Below, piece by piece: positions 1 to 10,008 of a stretch of 64,000 bases of DNA. The notes below the pieces were generated by a model. That model worked only from the letters and a program-made list of their open reading frames with translations, was not told the DNA's origin and did not search any database. The stretch comes from AP-15 sp963738185 (lineage in GTDB: Bacteria; Pseudomonadota; Alphaproteobacteria; ATCC43930; CGMCC-115725): positions 2,542,001-2,606,000 of the forward strand of contig CAVTVA010000003.1 of the NCBI GenBank assembly GCA_963738185.1, written 5' to 3'. How positions within the stretch are numbered: position 1 is the first letter of the stretch; each line of letters opens with the position of its first letter. A program made the position numbers and the translations under genes.

Positions 1-558
1 CTTGTCAAAGAACTCGGCGACCCGTTCAGGCTCGGCGGTGTCGAACAGGGTGGCGTTGATGTTGACGCGGAAGCCGCGCGCTTTCGCCTGGCCGATCGCG
101 GCGACCGCCCGCTCGTAGACCCCGTCCTGGCAGACCGAGCGATCGTGCTCCTCGCGATCGCCGTCGAGATGCACGGTCCAGGCGAAATAGGGGTTGGGCT
201 TGAATTGATCGATCCGTTTTTCGAGCAGCAGCGCGTTGGTGCACAGATAGACGAATTTCTTGCGCGCGATGATGCCCTCGGCAATCTGCACGATCTCGCG
301 GTGCAGCAGCGGCTCGCCGCCCGCGAGGACGACGATCGGCGCGCCGCACTCATCGACCGCGCCGAGGCACTCGGCGACGCTGAGCCGCTGATTGAGGATC
401 GCATCGGGATAGTCGATCTTGCCGCAGCCGGCACAGGCAAGATTGCAGCGGAACAGCGGCTCGAGCATCAGCACCAGCGGATAGCGCTCGACCCCGCGCA
501 AGTGGCGCCCGAGCACATAGGCCCCGACCCGAAGTGTTTGGCGCAATGGGATGGCCAC
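1..558 (-). CDS. hpnH: Adenosyl-hopene synthase HpnH, radical SAM (N-terminal part)
   Basis: HpnH is the radical SAM enzyme that joins the adenosyl radical of SAM to diploptene, making adenosylhopane, the first step of extended hopanoid side-chain synthesis. The N-terminal 186 residues are present and the rest lies outside the window. The protein starts at a GTG read as VAIPLRQTLRVGAYVLGR, followed by LMLEPLFRCNLACAGCGK, which holds the CX3CX2C cluster motif of this family. NQRLSVAECLGAVDECGAP and VHLDGDREEHD are also typical HpnH segments. The ispH, hpnI and hpnJ genes next door support the call. Confidence 0.93.
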   Translation of the reverse strand, partial: MAIPLRQTLRVGAYVLGRHLRGVERYPLVLMLEPLFRCNLACAGCGKIDYPDAILNQRLSVAECLGAVDECGAPIVVLAGGEPLLHREIVQIAEGIIARKKFVYLCTNALLLEKRIDQFKPNPYFAWTVHLDGDREEHDRSVCQDGVYERAVAAIGQAKARGFRVNINATLFDTAEPERVAEFFDK

Positions 559-610
559 GGGAACCCCTCGTCGGAAATTCAGCGTCAGAAATTCAGTCGA
601 GCCGCCGGTC

Positions 611-1543
611 TCAGCCCGCGGTTTCGGCGAGCTGCGGCGGCATCCGGAAGCGCACGTTCTCGGTGACGCCGGGCAGCACAGCAAGCTCGATCTCGCAGAT
701 TTCGCGCAAGCGGTCGATCAGCGCCTCGACCAATTCGGCCGGGGCCGACGCGCCGGCGGTGATCCCGACCGCGCCGGCACCCTCGACCCAGCGCCGGTCG
801 AGCGCCGCCGCGTCTTCGATCAGATAGCTCGGGACCCCGCTCTCCGCGGCGATCTCGCGCAGCCGATTCGAGTTCGAGCTGTTTGGCGCGCCGACCACCA
901 GGACAACATCGACGGTCCGGGCGAGTTCCCGCGCCGCGCGCTGCCGGTTCTGCGTGGCATAGCAGATGTCCTTGGTGTCGGGGCCGACGATTGAGGGGAA
1001 CCGCGCCTTCAGCGCCTCGATGACCGCGCGCGTATCATCGACGCTGAGCGTTGTCTGGGTGATAAAGGCAAGCTTGTCCGGATCCGAGACATGGAGCCGG
1101 GCGACCTCCTGCGGTGTTGAGATCAGATGCACGCGACCGACGATTCGCCCCATCGTGCCGACGATCTCCGGGTGGCCGGCGTGACCGATCAGCACGATTT
1201 CGCGGCCCTGGTTGGCGTAGCGCTGGCCTTCGATGTGCACCTTGGAGACCAGCGGGCAGGTCGCGTCAATGACCGGCAGCCCGCGCGCCGCGGCGCGCTC
1301 CTCGATGGTGCTGGCAACGCCATGGGCGCTGAAGATCGTCACGCTGCCGGGCGGCACCTCGTCGATCTCGTCAACGAAATGCGCGCCTTTGCCGCGCAGC
1401 CGCTCGACAACATGTCGGTTATGCACAATCTCGTGACGCACGTAGATCGGCGGCCCGTATTTGTCGAGAGCCCGTTCGACAATCTCGATCGCCCGTTCGA
1501 CCCCGGCGCAAAAGCCTCGCGGCTGAGCTAGCACAACCCGCAT
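611..1543 (-). CDS. ispH: 4-hydroxy-3-methylbut-2-enyl diphosphate reductase IspH
   Basis: IspH is the [4Fe-4S] enzyme that performs the last step of the MEP pathway, reducing HMBPP to IPP and DMAPP, the precursors of hopanoids. The 310-residue product begins MRVVLAQPRGFCAGVERAI, which contains the first cluster cysteine. VHNRHVVERL, FSAHGV and DATCPLVSKVH, with further conserved histidines and the second cysteine, follow. A third cysteine sits near KDICYATQNRQ, and the substrate-binding SSNSNRL motif is present. I chose the ATG at 1543 because an AAGGAGG ribosome-binding site precedes it; a longer reading adds 25 residues foreign to the family. The gene lies just upstream of hpnH on the same strand. 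Confidence 0.96.
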   Translation of the reverse strand: MRVVLAQPRGFCAGVERAIEIVERALDKYGPPIYVRHEIVHNRHVVERLRGKGAHFVDEIDEVPPGSVTIFSAHGVASTIEERAAARGLPVIDATCPLVSKVHIEGQRYANQGREIVLIGHAGHPEIVGTMGRIVGRVHLISTPQEVARLHVSDPDKLAFITQTTLSVDDTRAVIEALKARFPSIVGPDTKDICYATQNRQRAARELARTVDVVLVVGAPNSSNSNRLREIAAESGVPSYLIEDAAALDRRWVEGAGAVGITAGASAPAELVEALIDRLREICEIELAVLPGVTENVRFRMPPQLAETAG

Positions 1544-1660
1544 GATCTCGCTCCGCCTCCTTGCAGCAGGCCCAGCCTGTGACAGCTTGAATATGGGTGA
1601 ACATGGCATCCCTGCCACAACTCCATTCGCCCTGCACGCGCAATCGCGGCTAGGTGTGAC

Positions 1661-2809
1661 GTGCTTGCCATGACGCCAACGCTGATTGTCGCGCTGCTGC
1701 TCTTCCCGGGCTGGCTGTATCTGGTCGGGGCGACGCTGGCGGTCATCCGCTTCGCCCGCCGGCAGGAGCCGATTGCCGCAGCACGGCCAGCGGTCACGAT
1801 CCTGAAGCCGCTACATGGCCGCGAGCCCGGCCTCTATGAGAACCTGCGCTCGTTTGCCGCGCAGGATTACCCCGAGCGGCAGATCGTGCTCGGCGTCAAC
1901 GACCCGCAGGACGGCGCCCTCGACGCCGCGCGGGCGCTGGTTCGCGACTTTCGCGGCGGCGAGGTCGAGCTGGTGATCGACCGGCATATCCGCGGCAGCA
2001 ACCACAAGGTGTCGAACCTGGCAAACATGCTGCCGGCGGCGCAGCACGGCCTCTTGGTGCTGGCCGACAGCGACATGCGGGTCTATCCGGGCTATTTGGC
2101 CGCGATCACCGCGCCGCTGGCCGATCCGCGCGTCGGGCTGGTCACCTGCCTCTATCGGGGGGTGTCCACCGGCGGCTTCTGGTCGGAGCTGGGCGCGCTC
2201 TACATCAATTTCGGCTTTCTGCCGGGCGCTGTTCTCGACGAGGCTCTGGGGGTCGGCCGCGGCTGTTTTGGCGCCACAATCGCGCTGCGCCGGGCCACTC
2301 TTGCCCGCGTCGGCGGCTTTGCCCGGTTTCGCGACGAGCTCGCCGACGATCACCGCCTGGGTGAGGCGGTGCGGGCCGAGGGGCTCAAGGTGGTGCTGTC
2401 GCGCTATCTGGTCGAAGCCCGGGTGACCGAGCCGTCGCTCGCGGCGCTGTGGCGGCACGAGCTGCGCTGGGCGCGCACAACGCGCGGGGTGGCCCCGCTG
2501 GGCTATGCCGGCTCGATCGTGACCCATTCGCTGGTCGTTGCGGCGCTCGCCGCCGCTGTCACCGGATTTGGCTTGACCTCGTGCATCTTTCTCGCGATCA
2601 CCGCGCTGTTGAGGTGGGGCTGCGCCAAGGCGACGGCCGCCGCGCTCGGCCTACCGCCGCCCCGGGCGTGGCTCCTGCCGGCTCGCGACGCCTTGTCGTT
2701 TGCCGTGTTCGTCGCCAGCTTCTTTGGGCGCCGGGTGTTCTGGCGGGACCAGAATTTTCATGTCGAGCCGAGCGGCCGCATGACAGTGGACGGAGACAAG
2801 GTTCGATGA
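1661..2809 (+). CDS. hpnI: Hopanoid glycosyltransferase HpnI
   Basis: This is a GT2-type membrane glycosyltransferase of the ceramide-glucosyltransferase-like group. HpnI is known to add N-acetylglucosamine to bacteriohopanetetrol. The 382-residue product has an N-terminal membrane segment (about residues 5-25), VTILKPLHGREPGLYENL, a DSDMRV acidic motif near residue 140, LADDHRLGEAV, and a QxxRW-like HELRWARTTRG. C-terminal hydrophobic segments lie around residues 285-350. It starts at GTG 1661 or, nine bases later, at an ATG. Its stop overlaps the hpnJ start (ATGA), so the two are probably translationally coupled. Divergent from ispH. Confidence 0.9.
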   Translation: MLAMTPTLIVALLLFPGWLYLVGATLAVIRFARRQEPIAAARPAVTILKPLHGREPGLYENLRSFAAQDYPERQIVLGVNDPQDGALDAARALVRDFRGGEVELVIDRHIRGSNHKVSNLANMLPAAQHGLLVLADSDMRVYPGYLAAITAPLADPRVGLVTCLYRGVSTGGFWSELGALYINFGFLPGAVLDEALGVGRGCFGATIALRRATLARVGGFARFRDELADDHRLGEAVRAEGLKVVLSRYLVEARVTEPSLAALWRHELRWARTTRGVAPLGYAGSIVTHSLVVAALAAAVTGFGLTSCIFLAITALLRWGCAKATAAALGLPPPRAWLLPARDALSFAVFVASFFGRRVFWRDQNFHVEPSGRMTVDGDKVR

Positions 2810-4230
2810 TGAAGACCCTGTTCCTGCACCCGCCGTCATTTGACGGGTTCGATGGCGGCGCCGGCTCGCGCTACCAGGCGCGCCGCGAGATCCGCTCGTT
2901 CTGGTATCCGACTTGGCTCGCTCAGCCGGCAGCGCTGGTTCCCGACAGCCGCCTGATCGACGCTCCGCCGGCGCGGCTCAAGCTTGCCGATATCGTGCCG
3001 CTCGCCGGCGACTATGAGCTTGCGGTGCTGCACACCTCGACCCCGTCTTTTGCCTCCGACCTCAAGGTCGCCGAGGCATTAAAGGACGCCAACCCGCGAT
3101 TGAAGATCGGCATGGTCGGCGCCAAGGTCGCGGTCGAGCCGGAGGAGAGCCTGAAGGCAGCGACCGCCCTCGATTTTGTCGCCCGCGAGGAATTCGACTT
3201 CACGATCCAGGAAGTAGCCGAAGGGCGCGGCTTTGCTGCGATCGACGGGCTGAGCTGGCGCAACGCCGGCGGCGTCAGCCATAACCGCGACCGTGCCATC
3301 CTCGAAGACATGGACCGGCTGCCCTTTGTCAGCGAAGTCTACAAGCGCGACCTCAGGATCGAGGATTATTTTATCGGCTACCTGCAGCACCCCTATATCT
3401 CGCTGTATACCGGGCGCGGCTGCCGCTCAAAGTGCAGCTTTTGCCTGTGGCCGCAGACTGTCGGCGGGCATCGCTACCGGGTTCGCAGCGTTGCACATGT
3501 GGTCGAGGAAATCCGCCAGGCGAAATCCTGGTTTCCACAGGTCAAGGAATTCTTTTTCGACGACGACACCTTTACCGACGACCGCCCGCGGGCCGAGGCG
3601 ATCGCCCGCGAATTGGGCCGGCTCGGCGTCACCTGGTCGTGCAACGCCAAAGCCAACGTGCCGCGCGCGACCCTCGAAATCCTGCGTGCCAACGGGCTGC
3701 GGCTGTTGCTGGTCGGCTACGAATTGGGCAATCAGCAAATCCTCAACAACATCAAAAAAGGGATGCGCATCGACATCGCCCGCCGCTTCACCAAAGACTG
3801 CCACGAGCTCGGGATCACGATCCACGGCACCTTTATCTTGGGGCTGCCCGGCGAAACCAGGGAGACGATCGAAGAAACCATTCGCTTTGCCGGCGAGATC
3901 AACCCGCACACGATCCAGGTGTCCTTAGCGGCCCCCTATCCCGGCACCGCCCTGCACCGGGAGGCGGTCGAGAACGGCTGGCTCGACACGAATCATGCCG
4001 AACTGATCGACGAGCACGGGGTGCAGATCGCGCCCTTGCATTATCCGCATCTGTCGCATACCGAGATTTTCCAATCGTTGGACGTGTTCTACAAGCGCTT
4101 TTACTTTCGCCGCAAAAAGATCGCCTCCCTGGTCGCCGAGATGGTGCGAAGCCCGCAGATGATGCGCCGCCGTCTGCGCGAAGGCGTCGAGTTCTTTCAT
4201 TTCCTGCGCCACCGGGAGATGGCCGGCTGA
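2806..4230 (+). CDS. hpnJ: Hopanoid radical SAM protein HpnJ (bacteriohopanetetrol cyclitol ether synthesis)
   Basis: HpnJ is a B12-binding-domain radical SAM protein. In the published pathway it rearranges glucosaminyl-bacteriohopanetetrol to the cyclitol ether. The 474-residue product begins MMKTLFLHPPSFDGFDGG and has a cobalamin-binding-like N-terminal half. The cluster motif is GCRSKCSFCLWPQ (CX3CX2C), followed by FFFDDDTFTDD and GTFILGLPGETRET. The ATG overlaps the hpnI stop. The enzyme's substrate normally needs the deacetylase HpnK, which is not found downstream; a transposase fragment starts 17 bases after the stop codon. Confidence 0.93.
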   Translation: MMKTLFLHPPSFDGFDGGAGSRYQARREIRSFWYPTWLAQPAALVPDSRLIDAPPARLKLADIVPLAGDYELAVLHTSTPSFASDLKVAEALKDANPRLKIGMVGAKVAVEPEESLKAATALDFVAREEFDFTIQEVAEGRGFAAIDGLSWRNAGGVSHNRDRAILEDMDRLPFVSEVYKRDLRIEDYFIGYLQHPYISLYTGRGCRSKCSFCLWPQTVGGHRYRVRSVAHVVEEIRQAKSWFPQVKEFFFDDDTFTDDRPRAEAIARELGRLGVTWSCNAKANVPRATLEILRANGLRLLLVGYELGNQQILNNIKKGMRIDIARRFTKDCHELGITIHGTFILGLPGETRETIEETIRFAGEINPHTIQVSLAAPYPGTALHREAVENGWLDTNHAELIDEHGVQIAPLHYPHLSHTEIFQSLDVFYKRFYFRRKKIASLVAEMVRSPQMMRRRLREGVEFFHFLRHREMAG

Positions 4231-4246
4231 CCAAGCGGGACACAGC

Positions 4247-4523
4247 ATGAAAGCGGGAATGCTGGCCTGGCTCGCCCGACAACCGCGCTGGTACTTCCAT
4301 TTCACGCCCACCTCCGCCTCCTGGCTCGATGCGGTCGAGAATTTCTTTTCCAAGATCACCTGCCAGCGCATCCGCGGTGGCGGCCCGTTCGATCATCGAC
4401 CGACCTTAAGACCGCCATCGACGCCGATCTGAGCGAGCACAATCCCAATCCCGTCAGCTCAATCGTAACCACCAAGCGCATTAATCTGGTCGGCCAATTC
4501 AAGAAATGCTTGGCAACCGAGGG
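4247..4523 (+). pseudogene. IS630-family transposase remnant (C-terminal DDE region)
   Basis: The 5' part reads RWYFHFTPTSASWLDAVENF, closely matching the end of the DDE_3 catalytic domain of IS630-type transposases, including the conserved glutamate of ENFF. The frame then slips near 4395-4402 and the match continues as DLKTAIDADLSEHNPNPV and KKCLATE. No N-terminal half, inverted repeats or target duplication is recognisable, so this is a decayed fragment of about 90 codons. It sits immediately after hpnJ and may mark a rearrangement that removed or displaced hpnK. Confidence 0.8.
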
Positions 4524-4574
4524 TGTCGATCGGACCGTTAGTGTCCCGAACGCGGATTGGGGAAGCGGGCGGGC

Positions 4575-7329
4575 TTACTGCGGCGCAATCGGCTGGGCCG
4601 GCAGGGTGTTGTGATCGGTGCGCGGCACGATCGCCCAGGACGGGTCGGCGGCGAGCGAGCCGCTGGCGACGAGCGGCTGGTAGACATGCGCCTTGATCCA
4701 GGCCTCGGCTTGGGTGGCGCCGGGCGCCCCCTCATCGACCAGATGGCGAGAGTGCGGCCAGCGCATAGGCGTTGTAGCCTTGGGCGTAGAGCGAGGCGCG
4801 GAATTGCTGCGGCAACGGCCCCTGGGTCGAGCCGCCGGTGTAGTTGACGCCGGTTAGCCACGGCGTCGCCAAGCTGGCGATCAGGGCCGGGAAGCTGGTG
4901 ATCTGCCCGGTGGTCAGCATGGTCGGCAGGGTGTAGGCGGCGATCAGGGTCGGGTCGGGGCCGTTGATCAGGCCGGTCAGGTAGGCGCCGCTGTAGAGCG
5001 CCAGCGGCTTCGCGGCAAAGCCCAGCTCGGCGGCGCGGCCGACCGCATAGGCCACGTACCAGTTCATATAGTTTGCGGTGTACGCGGTTCCGTTGGTGCT
5101 CGCTAGCTGGGCTTCGAAGTTGTTCGGCGAGACGTTCGGCAGCGAGGCGGCCCACTGACCCAGCGCCGGGGCCGGCGGCGGGTGGCCGAAATTGGTTTGG
5201 CTCTCAGGGTCGCCATAGCCCTGCGCCCATTGGTACTCGGCCGTGCCGCTCAAGGCCGGGTCACTGACGCCCATTGCCCCTTCCCAGGCGGCGATGTCCG
5301 ATTGCGTCAATGCCACCAGGTAGGGCTTGAACGGGTCGTTGTCCGGGGCCGCGAAGGCCGCCTCCGCCCGGCTGCGCAGCATCCAGCCGGCGCCGCGCAG
5401 CTCGTTGTCGGCCATGCCGCCGGTTGGGCCGCGGTTTCCCTGCCACGAGGCGAACTGGTCATAGGCCGCCCAATTCTCCATCTCAGTCAGGTAGAACGGG
5501 TCGCCGGTCAGCACATAGGGGATAAAGAACGGGCTTGGCTCGTGCGAGCTGGCGTAGTTCCAGCCATTGCACGCGGTCCAGATGCCGGGGGTCAAGCAAA
5601 CACCGCTGCCGACCCGCTGCACAGCGGAGGTCGTGCCGGAGGCAGAGCCAAGGAAAGTCGCTTCGCCACCACCTTCCAAGCCGTTCGGCCCAAGCGCGCC
5701 CCGGTCGGCCTGCGAGATCGGCAGGCCGAGCCCGGTGCTGCTGCCGGCCGGGTCGGTGCGGTTGAGCCGGTAGCCGGTGCCGCTCTCGCGCAGATTGACC
5801 GGCCACGCGGCGGCCAGGTCGGCGTTGCCGAGGGCGGTCTGGCGCAGCCGCCAGTCGCCGCCATAGAGCCAGGCCGCGTCCCAGCTGGGCTCGGGGCCGA
5901 TGTCGGGGCGCGGCCCGGTCGAGGCCATCCCAGGGTTCCAGGCGCCGGAGCCGCCAATGTCGTGGTTGGTGTTGGCCCACCAGTTCGCGTAATCGCTGGC
6001 GAGCGTGGCCTCGCTGAGGGTCAGCGAGGGGTCGTAGTTCGGGACCCAGCGCGTGCTCTCCAGATAAGCCAGGTTGTTGTCGATGTCGACTTGCGCCGGC
6101 GGCGTGCCGGAGCCTGCCCCGGACCCCGATCCGGGGAGCCAGAAGCTCTTGCTCCAGGTCTCCATCGCGGCGTGCGTGAAGCCGGGCAGGCTCTCCTCGG
6201 TCGCCGGGCTGCTCTGGCCGCCGGTGATCGTCAGGTCGTAATGCAGGTCCTCGAGCTCGGTCGAGAGGTCATTCTCGCCGATCGCGCGCACAAAGACCTG
6301 GTGCGTCTGCGGCCAGAACGTCGCCTCGAAGCGCGGCCGGAACGGGTGAAAGCCGTCGCCAAGGCCAAGGTCGTACCTGCGCGCCGCCGTGTCGTCGGCG
6401 AGGATGATGGTCTGCGCCACCGGGCCGCTGGTCCACAGCTTGTAGTCGCCGTTTTGCAGCATCGTGCGGGCGTCGGCGGTGGCTGAGCCGCCAGGCCCCG
6501 CAGCTTGCAGGGTCGCCCCGGCCGCCTGGGTCAGCGCCATGAACGCCGCAAGATCGGTGCCGGAGGTCGGCGCCGAGGCGTAGCCCACCGCGCCGGCCGC
6601 GGATGCGAAGCCGTTGTTGGCGACGCCCCGCTTGATCGCGACCCAGGTGACCGTCGCGCCGGCGCAGGCCGAGAGCGGCGTGGTGAGTGTCGCCGCGACC
6701 TGCGCCCACGTCGTGTCGGCGCTGAAATTCAGCCCCTCCAGATCGCAGGCATGGCCGTTGATGGTGATCTTCAACCCACCGTTGGTGACCGCCTGCATCG
6801 CCGGGATGGTGCCGTTTGTGCCGGGCCACACACCGCTGTTGACCTGCCCAAGCACCGGGGGTGCGACCAGGGTCATCGCCGCGTCGAAATTGTAGCTGGC
6901 ATCGAGCATCTGCGCCGCGGTCAAGGGGGTGTTGCTGCAGATGCCCGGCGCAAAGCTCAGCTGCACCGCGCCGCCCGCCGGGATGCTGGGCAGCACCACG
7001 GCCACGACCGCGAAGGAGGCCGAGCCGTCGGGATAACGGTTCTTGACATCGGCCTGGGTCGGCAACGCCGTCCCATTCGCCGCGACCACCGGGCACCGCC
7101 CCGACGGGATCGCCCCCGCGAGAAACGGCCGGCCAAATTGCAATGGGTAACGGCGGATCGCCCTGCGGTTTTTGTTGGTGATGGTGATCGTGTTGACAAC
7201 ACCGGCACCCCGCGAGGCGGCGCCGGCCGTCGCGATGTGCATCAACCCCAGACCAGAGGCGAAGTCCTGCAAGGGACTGAACAGGTAGGCCAACAGCGCA
7301 GTCAAAGCGATGGCGGCGGATCGGAACAT
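4575..7329 (-). CDS. Large secreted protein with PcRGLX/YetA-like N-terminal domain (frameshift near its end)
   Basis: A product of about 915 residues with an N-terminal signal peptide (MFRSAAIALTALLAYLFSP). The first domain (about residues 45-130: NTITITNKNRRAIRRYPLQF, TQADVKNRYPDGSASFAVVA) resembles the N-terminal RIFT-barrel of exo-rhamnogalacturonan-lyase-like proteins. This is a resemblance from memory, not a search result. The remainder is rich in Trp, Gly, Ser and Thr without a motif I can name. The frame breaks near 4745-4755: before it reads YAQGYNAYALAAL, after it continues in another frame as HLVDEGAPGATQAEAW to a stop at 4575. One extra base explains this. Probably a periplasmic or exported polysaccharide-acting protein; function unproven. 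Confidence 0.6.
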
Positions 7330-8012
7330 CGTGCAGACCCTACTTGTCGGCTCGCATAGGCTTGCTGCGAGCGGATGGCCGATTCCTCGGTTTGGCGTGA
7401 GCGGAAACGTCGCGGGGCGTTCGTGCCGATGCCAGGACGGTCCGACGCCGAGATGACGGAGAACGGTGGTCGCTCACGTCGCTCCGGGGTGGCGCGACCG
7501 CGCATTTCGCAAACCCAGCCAGTGGCGATGCAAACCGGGGCCGCCCCCGAAGACGCCGGGTCATGAACTTTGCCAGTTGTTTACCAATCCGATGAATCCT
7601 GGGGTCAGCGCCGGCGTTGCCGGCGCAAGGTCCGCGCAGTCGGCCGGGGTGCTGCTCGCGCAATCTCGACGGTCTTGGAGCATAGTGCTAGATGATGGTT
7701 GGAATGTGAGCACAGGCTTTTGCCAGCCGCAACGCCCTCTTCTCGCGAGCATCCGCGCGCCATCCCCTCGCGATCGACGGCCGGTTCCAGAAGGGCTGTC
7801 GTGGCGACGACGGGGTGCAGTTGCGGCCGCGACCCCTGCGACCAGGCACGGCTGTTGGTGGGCTGCGTTCTGGAACGGCTCGGCTGGCTCGAATTTGCGC
7901 GCGACACGCGCCGTGCGTCGGCGAGTGGCCGTACTGCGATCGTGCCATCCAGCAAAAGCTGGATAACGCTGCCCGGATGCTGGATGGTTGAGCTTTTAGG
8001 AGCCACGGGAAC
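7330..8012. other. Gene-free interval with a GC-rich hairpin
   Basis: About 680 bases between two divergently oriented genes. None of the short open frames on either strand has recognisable protein character or a ribosome-binding site. A perfect 8-bp inverted repeat with a 3-base loop lies at 7608-7626 (GCGCCGGC-GTT-GCCGGCGC). It has no T-run, so it is not a convincing intrinsic terminator. The upstream regions of both neighbouring genes must be here. Confidence 0.5.
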
Positions 8013-9441
8013 ATGCGCGGTCTAGTGTTAATTTGCGTATTTACTGCGCTGCTGCCGTTCATATTCCTACAAGGCCCGTTTTTTGGGTATCTTGATGTGG
8101 TACTGGATGTCGCTAATGAACCCCCAGATGGAGGTCTGGGGCAGCGTTTTTGGGCGCATTCCCTATGCGCTGATCATTGCCATAACAACCGTTCTGGCGT
8201 GGCAGTTGTCGCAGCGCGAATCGAAATTTCCTCCGGCCAGCAAGACCACCGTGCTGCTCGTCCTCCTCGGGATCTGGGTATCGGTGACATCGATATTCGG
8301 CCTCGGACACCCTGAGCAGATCTATGCGAGATGGCTGCTCGGCGAAAAAATGCTGCTGATGACGATCGTCGCATACGCGCTGACGACAACTCGCGCGCGC
8401 CTTGATCAGCTGCTCGTCGTCTGTGTCTTCTCGATCGCGTTTTATGGCATCAAAGGCGGTCTTGTTTCGCTTTTGACAGGAGGCGCAAACCGCGTCTTCG
8501 GGCCGCCAGGGACGATGATCGGCGACAACAACGACCTGGGCGTGATGTTGACCATGATCCTGCCGCTGATGTTTTATATTCGCGAGCAAGCCCAAAGGGT
8601 CGCCGTGAAACGGCTTTTGCTGGTGTTGATCGGGCTCACTTTTGTTGGCGATGTGTTCACCTATTCGCGCGGTGCGCTGATCGCGCTTTGCGCGATGGGG
8701 GCGGTATTCTGGTGGAAGTCGCGGCGAAAACTGGCAACGGCGATGCTTATTGTCCTCGCCGCCTTTGCCATGTGGAGCTTCGCGCCGCCCGACTGGTTGT
8801 CTCGGATGGGGACCATCGAGACCTACCAGAAGGACAGTTCAGCCGAGGGCCGCATCTATTTTTGGAGGCTGGCCTGGGCCATGGCGCTGCGGCACCCGAT
8901 TACCGGGGCCGGCTTCGAGTGGTCATTCGACCCGCCAATGGTGAACAAAGAGCTTTGGGGCAGCGGCCTGCGACCATTGGAAATCCCGCGGGCTACGCAC
9001 AGCATCTGGTTCGAGGTGCTCGGCGAGCACGGCTTTGTCGGGCTAGGGATTTTCATCGCTATTCTGGCCAGCGCCGCGTTTGACGCGCGATGGCTGGTGC
9101 GCCACTCGCACGGGAGACCGGACCTTCAGTGGGCCAACACTCTCGGGCGAATGGCGCAAGCCGCGTTGGTCGGATATTGTGCCGGCGGGTCGTTTGTGAC
9201 GCAAGCGATGTACGACGGCTTCTACGCTTTGGTCATCATTATTGCTGCGGCGCGCAGGATTGTCGCGGCGCAGCTCGCGTCCCGCGAGGTGCCGGCCATT
9301 GCCCGGCCGGCTCTGGCGCCACCGCGGCGTGGGCTTAAGCCCGAACCGTCAGCATCGGCAGCATCGCTTGCCCAGGCGGGGTTCAGGCAGATCCGCGCAC
9401 CGGATCTGCAGCCGACCGCGAAACGCTCCCGAGATTGGTGA
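8013..9441 (+). CDS. Putative O-glycosylation ligase, exosortase A system-associated (frameshift in T6 run)
   Basis: Polytopic O-antigen-ligase-like membrane protein of the family found with exosortase A / PEP-CTERM exopolysaccharide loci. The start MRGLVLICVFTALLPFIFLQ is followed, one frame over, by GILMWYWMSLMNPQMEVWGS, SSAEGRIYFWRLAWAMALRH and a ligase-type loop, RATHSIWFEVLGEHGFVGLG. The frame changes in the run of six T at 8079-8084; with five T the reading is continuous (GPFLGILMWYW). An AGGAG site precedes ATG 8013. No exosortase, PEP-CTERM protein or other eps genes lie nearby, so the gene is isolated from its usual cluster. Confidence 0.85.
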
Positions 9442-9464
9442 AGTTGTCCAGAACAAATGTTGGA

Positions 9465-9986
9465 TTAGGGCCCGGCTGGCGGCGGCGCGGGGGCCGGGAT
9501 TTCGCGGGTTTCGACCGCGCCCGGGGACGCGCCGAAGGTTAGCCGGATGCGGTATTTCTGCCAATCGCGGCGGTAGGCGATCGGGTCGGGCACCGCGATC
9601 GAGGCGGTCGAGACGACCGCGAGCAGCCGGGTCTGCGTCTGCGGCGCTGCCGCCACCATGCCCGGCGACAATGCGTTCGCACCGATGCCGCTGCTGGCCA
9701 GGGTGCCGGAATGGGGGCCGGACCAGAGCTGCGGCGAAATGGTCTCGGTCGGCGCCGGGTTGGCGGCGATCGAGATGGCCGGGGTCGCGCGGCCGTCGGG
9801 CGCCACCAGCGCGGCGCTGCGCAAGGCCAGGCGATCGACCGCGGAGACCTCGATCTGGTTGGCGATGCCGCCGGCCGGGAAGAGGGCGCGGAGCTGATCG
9901 TTCGGCAGCCCGGCTGCCGGCCCGGGGCCGCTGCAGCCAGCGAGCGCGAGCGCGATCACGATCGGAAATCTAGCGAGAATGCGCAT
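9465..9986 (-). CDS. Predicted lipoprotein of unknown function
   Basis: 173 residues starting MRILARFPIVIALALAGCSG, a signal peptide with a clear lipobox (LAGC), so the mature protein should be lipid-anchored at residue 17. The rest is Ala/Pro rich, contains SPQLWSGPHSGTL and ends in a proline-rich tail. I do not recognise a domain. It converges with the ligase gene, whose stop lies 24 bases away, and is divergent from the MFS fragment on its other side. Confidence 0.6.
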   Translation of the reverse strand: MRILARFPIVIALALAGCSGPGPAAGLPNDQLRALFPAGGIANQIEVSAVDRLALRSAALVAPDGRATPAISIAANPAPTETISPQLWSGPHSGTLASSGIGANALSPGMVAAAPQTQTRLLAVVSTASIAVPDPIAYRRDWQKYRIRLTFGASPGAVETREIPAPAPPPAGP

Positions 9987-10008
9987 GACGGGCTCGATTT
10001 AACCGCGA

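Noticed and set aside
7608..7626. Intrinsic terminator at a perfect GC-rich hairpin
   Set aside because: No T-run follows on either strand and it does not lie directly after a gene end.
7678..7740. Sigma-54-like promoter (GAGCAC and TTGC boxes) upstream of the exosortase-associated ligase
   Set aside because: The spacing between the two boxes is one base too long and the -24 element lacks the GG pair, so it does not meet the usual consensus.
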